Virus record (IMG/VR): IMGVR_UViG_3300001533_002736
Location: 1-20,565 of that record
DNA: 20,565 nt
Reading direction: 5' to 3' (one strand)
DNA from: a virus
Below, in pieces: positions 13,135-20,565 of this stretch (positions are counted from its first letter, which is position 1; every line of letters begins with the position of its first letter). A program made the position numbers and the translations under genes. Under the pieces are notes generated by a model. It did not search any database. It saw only the letters and a list, made by a program, of their open reading frames with translations, and was not told the DNA's origin.

Positions 13135-15621
13135 TTAAGAAGCATATATCTTCTTAACATTTTCCAATCCAATCCAAGGCTGATCCACCTCTCCTACTTC
13201 TTTCTCAACCTGCAAAGGAACTATAAGCCAACTCCCCCACTTATCTGCCACATGACCAAGGGCCTTTGACATCACCATATCTAAATCCTCTGAATACCCA
13301 GGATCATTCGAAAAAACTATCGAATCATGGATCTGTCCTACAGGCTTTGTAGACCATCTTTTTATCCTTCTCATAGTATAATCAATTGTCTCCAGATTCA
13401 CATGAAACGCAGTTCCTTGAATAGCAAGATTATTTACCTGATTTTTCCTCATAATACCACCAGCCCTAAAACCAGTATAATATTCAACATATCCTTTTTT
13501 CTTATACCAATTCCAATTATCCTCTTTCCACTGAGCATAATCAGGAAATCTCTTGTTCCAAAACTTAGCTTCAACCGATTCCATATGCTCTGTAAAATCC
13601 TCAAGATTTCTTATTCCAAACTCTCTAAGATGTTTTCTTGACTCCTCATCCATTCTTTCCCATATACTTATTGCACAATTAACAAAATAATCTCCATAAA
13701 ACTGAGCAAACACAAATCCATTCTTAGCAAGATATCTTTCCAACTTATAAAGCTTTTTCATTTTAGGATTCTTATACTCTGATTCATCCCGAATAAATAT
13801 TTCCTTAGCCTGATCTTTGTGCATATCTGAAGATTCATCAGTCACATAAGCCAACATATTCCTGTCCTTGTGATAACAAACAGAAATCCCTACCTCTATA
13901 GACTTAAAGTCAAAATCCTCAAATCGATGTCCTGGAAACGGGAACAACCCACTTCTCGTAATCCTCTGAGCATCTTCATCCCTTTTAGGAATATTTTGGA
14001 AGTTAATATAACTAGAGCTGCTTCTATACGAACTGACAGTATTAAGATTAAAGAAACAATGGAGCCTATTATCCTCAGAGATCTCTTTCAAAAACCCATC
14101 CAAGTATGTACTTTCAATCTTTACCCATCTCCTGTATTCAAGAATATCCTTTGCTATCGGGTGATCTATTTTTTCCAAGACCTGAACACTTGTCCCCTCC
14201 TTCCCTTCAGGGGGAACAACCCCTTCCATGTCAAACAAAACCTCTTTAACCTGCTTAGGAGATCCTGGATTAAAATCATCAGGAACATTCTCATAAGAAA
14301 GCAGTCTACTAACTACTTCAATTTTCTTCTCTCCTGCTTTTTTCTTCTGTTCCTTATAATAATCCATATCAGCAGGAATCCCATTTAACTCTATCTTAAC
14401 AAAGTTTCCTGTAGTTCTATGAAACAAATCATACGCATCATGGAAATCTTTTATTTTTGACTTCTGTAACTGATACAACTTGTATGTATACAATGAATCT
14501 TCACCACAATATTGCAAAAGAGTATTCTTCGGAACCTCTCTCAGTCTATTAAAACCATTCCCTCCATCAGCCTTAATATATGGCTCAATCTCATCATTAT
14601 ATCCAGCTACACCAAAGTTCACATACGTTTGAAACTTTAGACCTGTCACTCCCCAACGATTATCCAAAATATGAGAAGCAATCATAGTATCGAAATACCA
14701 ATTTTTTACTTTTGTTCCAAGAAGAACCCTGGACCAATTTTCTTCAAACTTCATATTCTGAGCCACTTTTTTTACATCTGATCTCAAAAACTTCTTAAGC
14801 TTTTCAATCACATTCTTGTTATCCAACATAAAAGCATAAGAAAAAATCCCATCCGAAATACTGACACAAAGAATGTCATGACCCTTATTATATGGTTTCA
14901 ATCCTGTAGTCTCATAATCAAAAGATACAACACCCCTTTCCATCATCTTCTCTATAGCATCTATTATCTCTTCTTCTTCTTTCAAAACAAAGACATCAGA
15001 ACTATAATTATGTACATACATCTTAGCATGATGATTCACAGCTTCTTTCAAATGAGATCTGAAATATAAATCATACACCGGATTATCAGCATTTCTCAGA
15101 ATATAAGCTGGGTGAAAAACAGGAAAAATATAAGCCTCCAAATCTTGATCCGGGATAGCTCGACCTACCCAAACCCCCAACTTTCCTATCGATACCTTAT
15201 GTCCTATTACACCTTTCAGTCCTGTTCCAAATGTAATAATTTTTCTCGGCTTATACTCTTCAATCAATTGATACAAATACCGTCTACACTGTTTTATCTG
15301 ATTATCTGTAGGAGTTTTATTTCCTTTTGGACGGCATCTACAAGCATTTGTCCGAATACAATCTTCATCCATATCAATGCCCACTTCACCCAACATCTTT
15401 GCAAGATAATTCCCAGACTTTCCTACAAACGGTATTCCTGTCTCATCTTCTTTCCTACCTGGAGCCTCACCAACAAGAAGAATCTTTTTCTTTCCTTGTC
15501 CATAAGGCTCCATATATGGTGTAATACAGCCCCGGTCGAGCTTACACTTCCCACAACTCAAAGAAGCATTCTTCGATGGAGAAACTGTCATCTCTTCCTC
15601 AGAAAACATAAAACCTTGCAT
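13135..15621 (-). CDS. polA: Uracil-DNA glycosylase / 3'-5' exonuclease / DNA polymerase I fusion
   Basis: 828 residues. Residues 1-200: family 4/5-type uracil-DNA glycosylase with GEAPG (51-55), GIPFVG, FHPAYILR (169-176) and Cys 23, 26, 94/96 and 112, fitting an iron-sulfur cluster. Residues 205-400: DEDDy proofreading exonuclease with FDYETTG (D235, E237), NMKFE (N289) and YCGED (Y371, D375). Residues 400-828: family A polymerase with motif A DFKSIE (D571), motif B RYLAKNGFVFAQFYG (about 629-643) and motif C QIHDS (D766). Motif C has Ser where HDE is usual. A similar glycosylase-like N terminus is, to my memory, known in SPO1-like phage polymerases. It starts in TAATG overlap with the clamp gene. 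Confidence 0.93.
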   Translation of the reverse strand: MQGFMFSEEEMTVSPSKNASLSCGKCKLDRGCITPYMEPYGQGKKKILLVGEAPGRKEDETGIPFVGKSGNYLAKMLGEVGIDMDEDCIRTNACRCRPKGNKTPTDNQIKQCRRYLYQLIEEYKPRKIITFGTGLKGVIGHKVSIGKLGVWVGRAIPDQDLEAYIFPVFHPAYILRNADNPVYDLYFRSHLKEAVNHHAKMYVHNYSSDVFVLKEEEEIIDAIEKMMERGVVSFDYETTGLKPYNKGHDILCVSISDGIFSYAFMLDNKNVIEKLKKFLRSDVKKVAQNMKFEENWSRVLLGTKVKNWYFDTMIASHILDNRWGVTGLKFQTYVNFGVAGYNDEIEPYIKADGGNGFNRLREVPKNTLLQYCGEDSLYTYKLYQLQKSKIKDFHDAYDLFHRTTGNFVKIELNGIPADMDYYKEQKKKAGEKKIEVVSRLLSYENVPDDFNPGSPKQVKEVLFDMEGVVPPEGKEGTSVQVLEKIDHPIAKDILEYRRWVKIESTYLDGFLKEISEDNRLHCFFNLNTVSSYRSSSSYINFQNIPKRDEDAQRITRSGLFPFPGHRFEDFDFKSIEVGISVCYHKDRNMLAYVTDESSDMHKDQAKEIFIRDESEYKNPKMKKLYKLERYLAKNGFVFAQFYGDYFVNCAISIWERMDEESRKHLREFGIRNLEDFTEHMESVEAKFWNKRFPDYAQWKEDNWNWYKKKGYVEYYTGFRAGGIMRKNQVNNLAIQGTAFHVNLETIDYTMRRIKRWSTKPVGQIHDSIVFSNDPGYSEDLDMVMSKALGHVADKWGSWLIVPLQVEKEVGEVDQPWIGLENVKKIYAS

Positions 15622-16658
15622 TATTCCTCTTCCATACCCATAACTAGAGCTGTATAATTTCCAGCTCTCATATAAATCTTCTTTCCAGACCCTGCACCAT
15701 AAACAGATACATCCATCTGGTCCTCTTTCATCGCTTCCACAAAGAATCTATAATTCACAGCAAACGTAACATCTTCTCCAGAGAACTCTTCTTCCATATC
15801 GTGATGATACAGAATCTTTCCCATATCATTCTCGCTTCTAATAGTAAACTCACCATCCTTCAAGCCAATAAATACCCTCCCTCCCGGATAGACATTATCT
15901 TGAAACAGCTTTACTATCTCAGATCCAGATAAAACCTCTCTTTCCAGAACAAACTCGGAAATCGGATCCTGATCATTCATAACCTTCTTATAATTAGGAA
16001 ACTGTCCTTCAATATAAGCACCACCCACAAGTCCATCAGCCCCAGAAAACCAAATCCACTTTCTATCCTGATCTATCCAATAAGAATCCAGCTCCATTTC
16101 TTGAAACACCACTACAAGATCTTTCGATATAATTACCTCAGGCATCTCAGTATCAAGAGCATACATTCCAAGCCTTCTACCATCAGTAGCAGCCATCTCC
16201 TTTCCATTTACATAAATACCAGTCATAACGTATCGAGTTATATCTTCAGATGCAAAATCTATACAATGAGCAAGAGCCACTCGAAAATTACCGGGAAGTG
16301 AACTGAAATCGTTCAGATCAGGTTCATGCATATCCGGGTACTGCTTTGGATCAAACCGAACAAAAGAAGCCTCATACTCTCCAGTCTTAATTAAAACCGT
16401 ATCCCCATCATCCTCAATACTAACCTCTTCATGCCGTGTTTTACTCAAAAGAATTGAAAACTCTTTATAGTTCAAACACACATCCATCTTAAGATCATCT
16501 ACTGGCACAATTATCTGCTTTCTCATATCAGTAGCCACTATCGTACTTTCCCTCAGCCACACTTTTGACAAAGGAGACGTATCCGAATTAGCCACAACAC
16601 ATTTTTTCATTTTACCAAGAGCCTTACTTAGCTCCTTTCTTTTTACTACTGGCATCAT
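15621..16658 (-). CDS. dnaN: Beta sliding clamp (DnaN-like)
   Basis: 345 residues with three clamp repeats and DnaN landmarks: VLIKTGEYEASF in the first, TGIYVNGKEMAATDGRRLG in the second, GQFPNYKKVM between second and third, and AVNYRFFVEAMK plus YTALVMGM at the end. It would ring DNA as a homodimer and hold the polymerase encoded next to it. The start ATG 16658 has AAAGGAG upstream and lies inside the helicase gene end (35-base overlap); its stop overlaps the polymerase start by one base. A phage carrying a bacterial-type clamp rather than a gp45-type one is less usual. Confidence 0.92.
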   Translation of the reverse strand: MMPVVKRKELSKALGKMKKCVVANSDTSPLSKVWLRESTIVATDMRKQIIVPVDDLKMDVCLNYKEFSILLSKTRHEEVSIEDDGDTVLIKTGEYEASFVRFDPKQYPDMHEPDLNDFSSLPGNFRVALAHCIDFASEDITRYVMTGIYVNGKEMAATDGRRLGMYALDTEMPEVIISKDLVVVFQEMELDSYWIDQDRKWIWFSGADGLVGGAYIEGQFPNYKKVMNDQDPISEFVLEREVLSGSEIVKLFQDNVYPGGRVFIGLKDGEFTIRSENDMGKILYHHDMEEEFSGEDVTFAVNYRFFVEAMKEDQMDVSVYGAGSGKKIYMRAGNYTALVMGMEEE

Positions 16659-18045
16659 AAACTCCTTTCACCTTTTTCTTCCACCGTGAATCCATACATG
16701 GCTTTCCTATAGATAGACACTGAGTTACTACAACCTCATCTGTCTCCAACGATCCATCATGCCTCTCAAGCCACAAAGCAAGCCTCATCAATCCCTTCCC
16801 TTTCTCATCCTTATCCTGATTAAGCCCTATCATCTTTGCGACATGAGCAAGTTTCCTCATATCCTCAGCTACATTATCCGCATATGCATCCCTCCTCAAA
16901 GTAGATCTATCTGTCTGGGTAGCAGTAAAATACAAAAGATTCCTCTTCTGAGCCAGACTTCTTGCTTTCTTCCACGAATGATCCAACCGTTGTCTATAAT
17001 CCCTAGGAGAATCCGGTTCAGGAGCCATTATATCCTCATAGTCCACTATCACCACATCCGGAATAAAATCTTCATAATATTCTAAGTTCTCAAGGTGGAT
17101 CTCCAAATCTTCATTACTAAAAGTATCTTGGGGATACGTAAGAAGCCGAAACCTCGAACTTGGATTATGTCTTTTGAAGTTTTTTACTGCCTGCTCCCAT
17201 CCCTCTATAGATAAAGACTCTAACTTCTTTGTCTCATATACAACTCTACATCCCCCATCTTCCATATCCCTAAACTTCGGAACATCAACTTCTCGTTCCT
17301 TTATGGAACATCCTGTAAATGATTGAACAAGCCTCTTTATACACTGATTCTCCAACATTTCAAGAGAAACAAATAAAACTGATAATCCATCAGTCAAAGC
17401 AGCTATGGCAAAAAACTGCAACCACCAACTCTTTCCCCTCTTAGGAGGACCAGCAAGGGCTACAAGATCACCTCTATGAAAATCTCCAACTAACTTTCCA
17501 AGATCCCCATTTACCCTCAACAACGTTTCATTCATTTCGGATATTGCGTTTGCTACTTTCTGAATATCCTCTAATACATCTACGCCCTCACCACGAGGAC
17601 GCTCTAACCGCTCAAACGTTACTACCCTATTCTCTGCCTTCGCTATATCCCCTTCTTCCAAATCAGCTTTTACAGAAGCCACAAACGAACTTAATTTCCT
17701 TTCTTTTAAGTAAAACTCAGCATTATCCAAATGGAACTTATCATTATAAGACTCCATCTTCTCTACTTTCTTAGACATAGAGACTAAAAACTTTTCAATA
17801 TACTCAGTCTCTTCCTCTGAAATATTCTCTTTTTCACCATCAAAAATCGATTGAATCTCTCCCTTCGGAGACTCCTCATATCCACTATAATAATCCAAAC
17901 ACCATCGAGCTACTCTTTTTGAATACGGATTCCTAAACAATCCTATATCAAGAACAGTACGAATATCCCTCAAAAACCTATCTGAAATTATCATCCCTAA
18001 CAGGATATCTTTTTCTTTATCTACAGCTACTTTTCTACGTTTCAT
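16624..18045 (-). CDS. dnaB: DnaB-like replicative helicase
   Basis: 473 residues. A small helical N-terminal domain (1-140) and linker precede a RecA-like motor with Walker A GPPKRGKSW (199-207), VLFVSLEM, Walker B PDVVIVDYED (329-338) and TATQTDRS (374-381), as in the DnaB/gp41 superfamily 4. It would move 5'-3' on the lagging strand as a hexamer and recruit the primase. It ends in a basic KKKVKGVYDASSKKKG tail. Start overlaps the primase stop by 4 bases. No helicase loader gene is visible in this window. Confidence 0.88.
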   Translation of the reverse strand: MKRRKVAVDKEKDILLGMIISDRFLRDIRTVLDIGLFRNPYSKRVARWCLDYYSGYEESPKGEIQSIFDGEKENISEEETEYIEKFLVSMSKKVEKMESYNDKFHLDNAEFYLKERKLSSFVASVKADLEEGDIAKAENRVVTFERLERPRGEGVDVLEDIQKVANAISEMNETLLRVNGDLGKLVGDFHRGDLVALAGPPKRGKSWWLQFFAIAALTDGLSVLFVSLEMLENQCIKRLVQSFTGCSIKEREVDVPKFRDMEDGGCRVVYETKKLESLSIEGWEQAVKNFKRHNPSSRFRLLTYPQDTFSNEDLEIHLENLEYYEDFIPDVVIVDYEDIMAPEPDSPRDYRQRLDHSWKKARSLAQKRNLLYFTATQTDRSTLRRDAYADNVAEDMRKLAHVAKMIGLNQDKDEKGKGLMRLALWLERHDGSLETDEVVVTQCLSIGKPCMDSRWKKKVKGVYDASSKKKGAK

Positions 18046-18911
18046 ACACCAAGCTCATCCTTTATTTTTTGAGCTTCTTCAATAGACAAAGAACCAGGAT
18101 CTTCCTGTTCAATTTCTATTATCTCAGTATCTACCTCTACCCCATCCAAGAGAACAGCCAACTTCTCTGCTGCCTCTTCTCCAGCATCATCTCGGTCAAA
18201 CAAAATAAACACATCATCTAAAAGCTCCGACATCAAAGTCAATTGCTTCGCAGTAAAAGACGTTCCGAACGTAGCACAAGCCCCATCTCCAAACTTCCAC
18301 ACATCCACCACACCTTCCATAACAATAGCTTTCCGTTTATTACAGGAATCTATGTTATACAAAACATCCTTAGCTGGAATAATAGAAACATTATCCGGAC
18401 AAGTAATATACCTGGGCTCCGCATCAACTATTGTTCGTAACTGCCAACTCACTACATACCCATTAAAATAAATTGGAATTACTATTCTATTCCTATAATC
18501 TCCAAACCTCTCTGTACCCCTCAAATCAAACTTTCTCACTACCTCCTCATCAAATCCACGATTTCTGAGATACCTCATATGACGTTCTTCAATCACATTC
18601 CCTGGAACAAAGAACTGCATCTGTTCCTTCTCTACAATATCAGGAACCTCAACAGAATCCGAGTCAAACTGCTGAAAAACATCTATAGCTTTTGAATATG
18701 AAATACCAAGTAGATTTTTAATTACCCACGGAATAGAACTTGAACCACATCTCCAACAATTATAATAAACACCCGATAGATTAAACCCACCATGATTACT
18801 ATGATCATCACACAAAGGACACTTTATATTTACCCACCCATCCTGAACATTCTTTCCCTCACGGAACTTCTCTATTCCATAAGAATCAAGAAACTGAATT
18901 ACATCAAACAT
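18042..18911 (-). CDS. dnaG: DnaG-like primase (zinc finger and TOPRIM)
   Basis: 289 residues from ATG 18911. The zinc-binding domain has C31, C34, H37 or H40, C52 and C55 (IKCPLCDDHSN, YYNCWRC). A central domain follows (YRNRIVIPIYF). The TOPRIM part has MEGVVDVWKF with the catalytic Glu and Asp, then FILFDRDDAGEEAAEKL. It makes RNA primers on the lagging strand. The frame is open 22 codons further upstream, but MFDVIQFLDSYGI is a natural start and lies within the stop of the 49-residue gene, suggesting translational coupling; its own ribosome binding site is weak. Confidence 0.88.
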   Translation of the reverse strand: MFDVIQFLDSYGIEKFREGKNVQDGWVNIKCPLCDDHSNHGGFNLSGVYYNCWRCGSSSIPWVIKNLLGISYSKAIDVFQQFDSDSVEVPDIVEKEQMQFFVPGNVIEERHMRYLRNRGFDEEVVRKFDLRGTERFGDYRNRIVIPIYFNGYVVSWQLRTIVDAEPRYITCPDNVSIIPAKDVLYNIDSCNKRKAIVMEGVVDVWKFGDGACATFGTSFTAKQLTLMSELLDDVFILFDRDDAGEEAAEKLAVLLDGVEVDTEIIEIEQEDPGSLSIEEAQKIKDELGV

Positions 18912-19053
18912 CTTTAGAAAAACCCAACAAACGAGAAACCTTAGACCACATTTCAGATCTTCTATACAACTTCTCACTATTATTTAAACGGGCCTTAAAA
19001 AGAAGTATATAACTATGCCGCTTACACCAACTACCAAGCCATCTCATATCCAT
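18904..19053 (-). CDS. Small basic protein, first gene of the P4 unit
   Basis: 49 residues from ATG 19051-19053, with AAGGGGAG 5 bases before it and promoter P4 about 30 bases upstream; the stop at 18904-18906 overlaps the primase start. The peptide (MDMRWLGSWCKRHSYILLF..., ending GFSKDV) is rich in Arg, Lys, Trp and Ser. No family is recognised. As the leading frame it probably secures translation of the primase, whose own ribosome site is poor; it may also be a real nucleic-acid-binding peptide. Confidence 0.6.
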   Translation of the reverse strand: MDMRWLGSWCKRHSYILLFKARLNNSEKLYRRSEMWSKVSRLLGFSKDV

Positions 19054-19080
19054 TCCATCTCCCCTTATTAAGATACTTTA

Positions 19081-19109
19081 ATTATATTTCATTATTACTA
19101 TTGTGTCAA
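19081..19109 (-). promoter_or_regulatory. Promoter P4, perfect sigma-70 consensus
   Basis: On the minus strand TTGACA (19104-19109), 17 bases, TATAAT (19081-19086). It drives the replication unit from the 49-residue gene to the polymerase. It shares TACTTGACACAATA with P1. Confidence 0.9.
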
Positions 19110-19118
19110 GTAATAATT

Positions 19119-19286
19119 TTAACCATTATATCCATTTGCCCTTATAGCTCTTCCCTGTATGTCGGCCTTTTTCATGGCCCTTTCTCTTGCCTTTTTATCT
19201 CCACATTTATAATGATATTTCTTTTGAGATCCCTATTAACAGTAACACCCCTTTTTATCTTTCTTTCCACACACTACTATAGGCAT
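19119..19286 (-). pseudogene. Small Cys-rich (zinc-ribbon-like) gene interrupted by TAA TAG
   Basis: ATG 19284-19286 has a very strong AGAAGGAGG site. The frame reads 16 codons (MPIVVCGKKDKKGCYC), meets TAA TAG at 19233-19238, and then continues in the same frame for 37 codons (GSQKKYHYKCGDKKARERAM, then KKADIQGRAIRANGYNG) to TAA at 19119. Both parts look like one protein: Cys pairs on each side and the ARERAMKKADIQGRAI helix resembles the tail of small phage zinc-ribbon proteins as I remember them. Either the gene is broken, or only a 16-residue Cys peptide is made. Two adjacent stops make simple readthrough unlikely. The remaining bases up to 19378 hold nothing convincing. Confidence 0.45.
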
Positions 19287-19378
19287 AATAACCTCCTTCT
19301 AATCTAATAATTCCCAAAAACCATCGTTCACAACATCCGATACCTTTGAAGAAAAACATATTCGATCTGTTCTTTTGA

Positions 19379-19582
19379 TTATGGATCATAATATCCTTGA
19401 TCAAATAACATTTTGCGTAATGCGTGATATATCTTTCCCGCATCTTCTATTTTTTCACCTTTATACTCCACTCCGTGTTCATCGATTATAAGATCAAACA
19501 TGATAATTTTAGGTGGAGGCAGTAGTGCAAATGTTATATAAAGACAATCATCATTTTTTATTCGTAATTCATCTTCTTTCAT
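19379..19582 (-). CDS. Hypothetical 67-residue protein
   Basis: ATG 19582 is preceded by GGAGGAG, the best ribosome site in the region; the frame is open further upstream, but that part overlaps the next gene and is not protein-like. The peptide begins MKEDELRIKNDDCLYITFALLPPPK, with alternating strands, and ends in a helix (EDAGKIYHALRKMLFDQG). No family recognised. Confidence 0.6.
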   Translation of the reverse strand: MKEDELRIKNDDCLYITFALLPPPKIIMFDLIIDEHGVEYKGEKIEDAGKIYHALRKMLFDQGYYDP

Positions 19583-19593
19583 ATCTCCTCCTT

Positions 19594-19758
19594 CTACAAT
19601 AAGTGTAGAAAATGAAGGATTATAAGGATTACTACCGTAATAAACAACGTAAATGAACAAATACAAAGGGGTCCACTCTCTTTTAACGCAAGGAAAGACG
19701 CTACTATTAATATAACATTTATTAAGATTAATAATACTATTAAGGTTATTACATTCAT
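19594..19758 (-). CDS. Small membrane protein with two hydrophobic segments
   Basis: 54 residues from ATG 19758 (MNVITLIVLLILINVILIVA...), with two membrane-spanning segments separated by a short ALKESGPLC loop. AAGGAGAG lies 4-6 bases before the start, which overlaps the upstream stop (ATGA-type). The frame is open six codons further up, inside the upstream gene. The function is unknown; small phage membrane proteins of this type include holin-like and superinfection-exclusion proteins, but nothing here decides that. Confidence 0.6.
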   Translation of the reverse strand: MNVITLIVLLILINVILIVASFLALKESGPLCICSFTLFITVVILIILHFLHLL

Positions 19759-20336
19759 TCTTCTCTCCTTGCCCACTCAGGACGGGGGGTCCATGATTCT
19801 TTCCAGCACCTGTCAAAGGGAATGTGATAATCTTCTAAATTGATACAATTCTCAAACCCCCTCCAGTCTTCTATTCCCCTTTCAGGTTTTTCTCTGCAAG
19901 CCCACCACTCACCGTCTTTATCCTTTGCAATGCCGATGATATCATTCGGCAGGTGGTCCCAAATTGTCCCAATGGGGCGGTAATGGTCGTAGTTACAACC
20001 GTAACTACCAACCAGTTTTTTAAGCGTAGTAAATAAAGGAGTTCCTGTTTCATCATACTTGGAAAAAAAATAAACCAATGCTATATCTTCATCACCATCA
20101 TCCCACACCTCACAGGGCTGTCCCGGTACAAGCCAGAGGTCACAAATGATTGGTTCCGGTCCACCGTTACACAGTCTTACTTCATGGGTGCAGCTTCCAT
20201 CGGAATCCCATGTGGTAATATGCCATTCGTTGCCCTGAAGCCAGATCGTTTGGTGGTTTATCCGCTCTTCTGGTAGTACAAGGACATACCTCTTCCCGTC
20301 GATAATTGCTTCGTTTTCGTTTACTTCAATTTTCAT
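19755..20336 (-). CDS. Hypothetical 193-residue protein
   Basis: ATG 20336 has GGAGG 6 bases upstream. The protein is acidic and rich in Trp, Cys and His (WLQGNEWHITTWDSDGS, CEVWDDGDEDIALVYFF, DGEWWACREKPERG). It has a beta-rich first half and probably forms one compact domain. The base composition is visibly richer in G and C than in the replication genes, so it may have been acquired separately. I do not recognise a family. Confidence 0.65.
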   Translation of the reverse strand: MKIEVNENEAIIDGKRYVLVLPEERINHQTIWLQGNEWHITTWDSDGSCTHEVRLCNGGPEPIICDLWLVPGQPCEVWDDGDEDIALVYFFSKYDETGTPLFTTLKKLVGSYGCNYDHYRPIGTIWDHLPNDIIGIAKDKDGEWWACREKPERGIEDWRGFENCINLEDYHIPFDRCWKESWTPRPEWARREE

Positions 20337-20388
20337 TTTTACCCTCCAGTGATAGGTCGTCTTTTTTTAGCTCTTTCCATGCATTCAT
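20326..20388 (-). CDS. Possible 20-residue coupling ORF
   Basis: ATG 20386-20388 overlaps the upstream stop, and the frame (MNAWKELKKDDLSLEGKNEN) ends inside the start of the 193-residue gene. Such overlaps at both ends suggest translational coupling. It has no strong ribosome site of its own. Confidence 0.3.
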   Translation of the reverse strand: MNAWKELKKDDLSLEGKNEN

Positions 20389-20564
20389 TTTGTCCTGCTT
20401 CTATGTATGTGCTCTTCTTCAGCGACTGCAATCAATGCAAACAAAGCATCCCGGCGAATGAACGTCCTAATAAGCAAATTAGTTCGTTCGTTTTTTAAGT
20501 CAATCTGGTAGGCATCATTGTTAACTACCTCTATTGATTCAATGTTAATTTCATCACCCATCAT
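20385..20564 (-). CDS. Hypothetical protein at the right edge, possibly truncated by the window
   Basis: A frame from the tandem ATGs at 20559-20564 (MMGDEINIESIEVVNNDAYQ...) to TGA 20385-20387, 58-59 residues. It ends in a helix (RRDALFALIAVAEEEHIHRS). The ribosome site would lie outside the window, and the true start may too. Overlap with the next ATG fits the operon style of the rest. No family recognised. Confidence 0.5.
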   Translation of the reverse strand: MMGDEINIESIEVVNNDAYQIDLKNERTNLLIRTFIRRDALFALIAVAEEEHIHRSRTK

Positions 20565-20565
20565 T

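Noticed and set aside
19155-19200. GGCC...GGCC inverted repeat in the region before P4
   Set aside because: Only 4 pairs and no U-rich tail on the transcribed strand; it lies in the broken Cys-rich gene.
19255-19443. A 62-codon minus-strand frame overlapping the end of the 67-residue gene
   Set aside because: It overlaps two better-supported starts with AGGAGG sites, has no ribosome site of its own, and resembles no protein.
1-20565. CRISPR arrays, insertion sequences, integrase or attachment sites
   Set aside because: No regularly spaced repeats, no transposase or integrase motifs and no long terminal inverted repeats were seen. The RecA intein is the only clear mobile element.

Overview
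The window looks like a stretch of a low-GC, double-stranded DNA phage (or closely related element) that infects bacteria. Essentially every credible gene lies on the minus strand. Genes are packed tightly, with many ATGA or TAATG start-stop overlaps and strong AGGAGG-type ribosome binding sites. The content is a nearly complete autonomous replication and recombination module. The promoters are near-perfect bacterial vegetative (sigma-70) sites and RecA, the beta clamp, the DnaB-type helicase and the DnaG-type primase are all bacterial in type, so the host is a bacterium. A Gram-positive host would fit the ribosome binding sites, but the sequence does not prove it. No structural or packaging gene is visible.

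Reading in the direction of transcription (right to left): 20564-19119 holds small genes of unknown function and a small Cys-rich gene broken by two consecutive stop codons. Promoter P4 (about 19095) then starts a replication unit: a 49-residue basic protein, zinc-finger/TOPRIM primase, DnaB-like helicase, beta sliding clamp, and a large uracil-DNA glycosylase/3'-5' exonuclease/DNA polymerase I fusion. Promoter P3 (about 13106) starts a second unit: AAA+ clamp loader, a UvsY-like coiled-coil protein, a 79-residue protein, gp32-like ssDNA-binding protein, a HTH protein, a 54-residue protein, RecA interrupted by an HNH intein inside its Walker A loop, a PD-(D/E)XK nuclease, and two tandem oversized tRNA-like genes.

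Promoter P2 (about 7352) starts a third unit: a 94-residue protein, a GC-rich hairpin-rich segment ending in a terminator/attenuator-like hairpin, a RadC-type JAB protein, the N-terminal half of a Rad50/SbcC ATPase ending in its zinc hook, a small membrane protein, a HEXXH metalloprotease, SbcD/Mre11, a short coiled coil, the C-terminal half of Rad50/SbcC, an exported VasI-like protein, an unknown protein and a DUF932 protein. A UUCG-loop terminator follows. Then come an exported M23 peptidase, a tiny ORF, a ribbon-helix-helix protein and a final terminator. Promoter P1 (about 255) drives a gene running off the left edge.

Together the genes would let the phage prime, unwind, replicate with its own clamp and loader, process ends, and carry out strand exchange and junction resolution (recombination-dependent replication, as in T4). 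The most unusual points are the split Rad50, the P-loop RecA intein, the shared promoter family, the two tRNA-like genes that do not fold a normal anticodon arm, and the structured attenuator region in front of radC.
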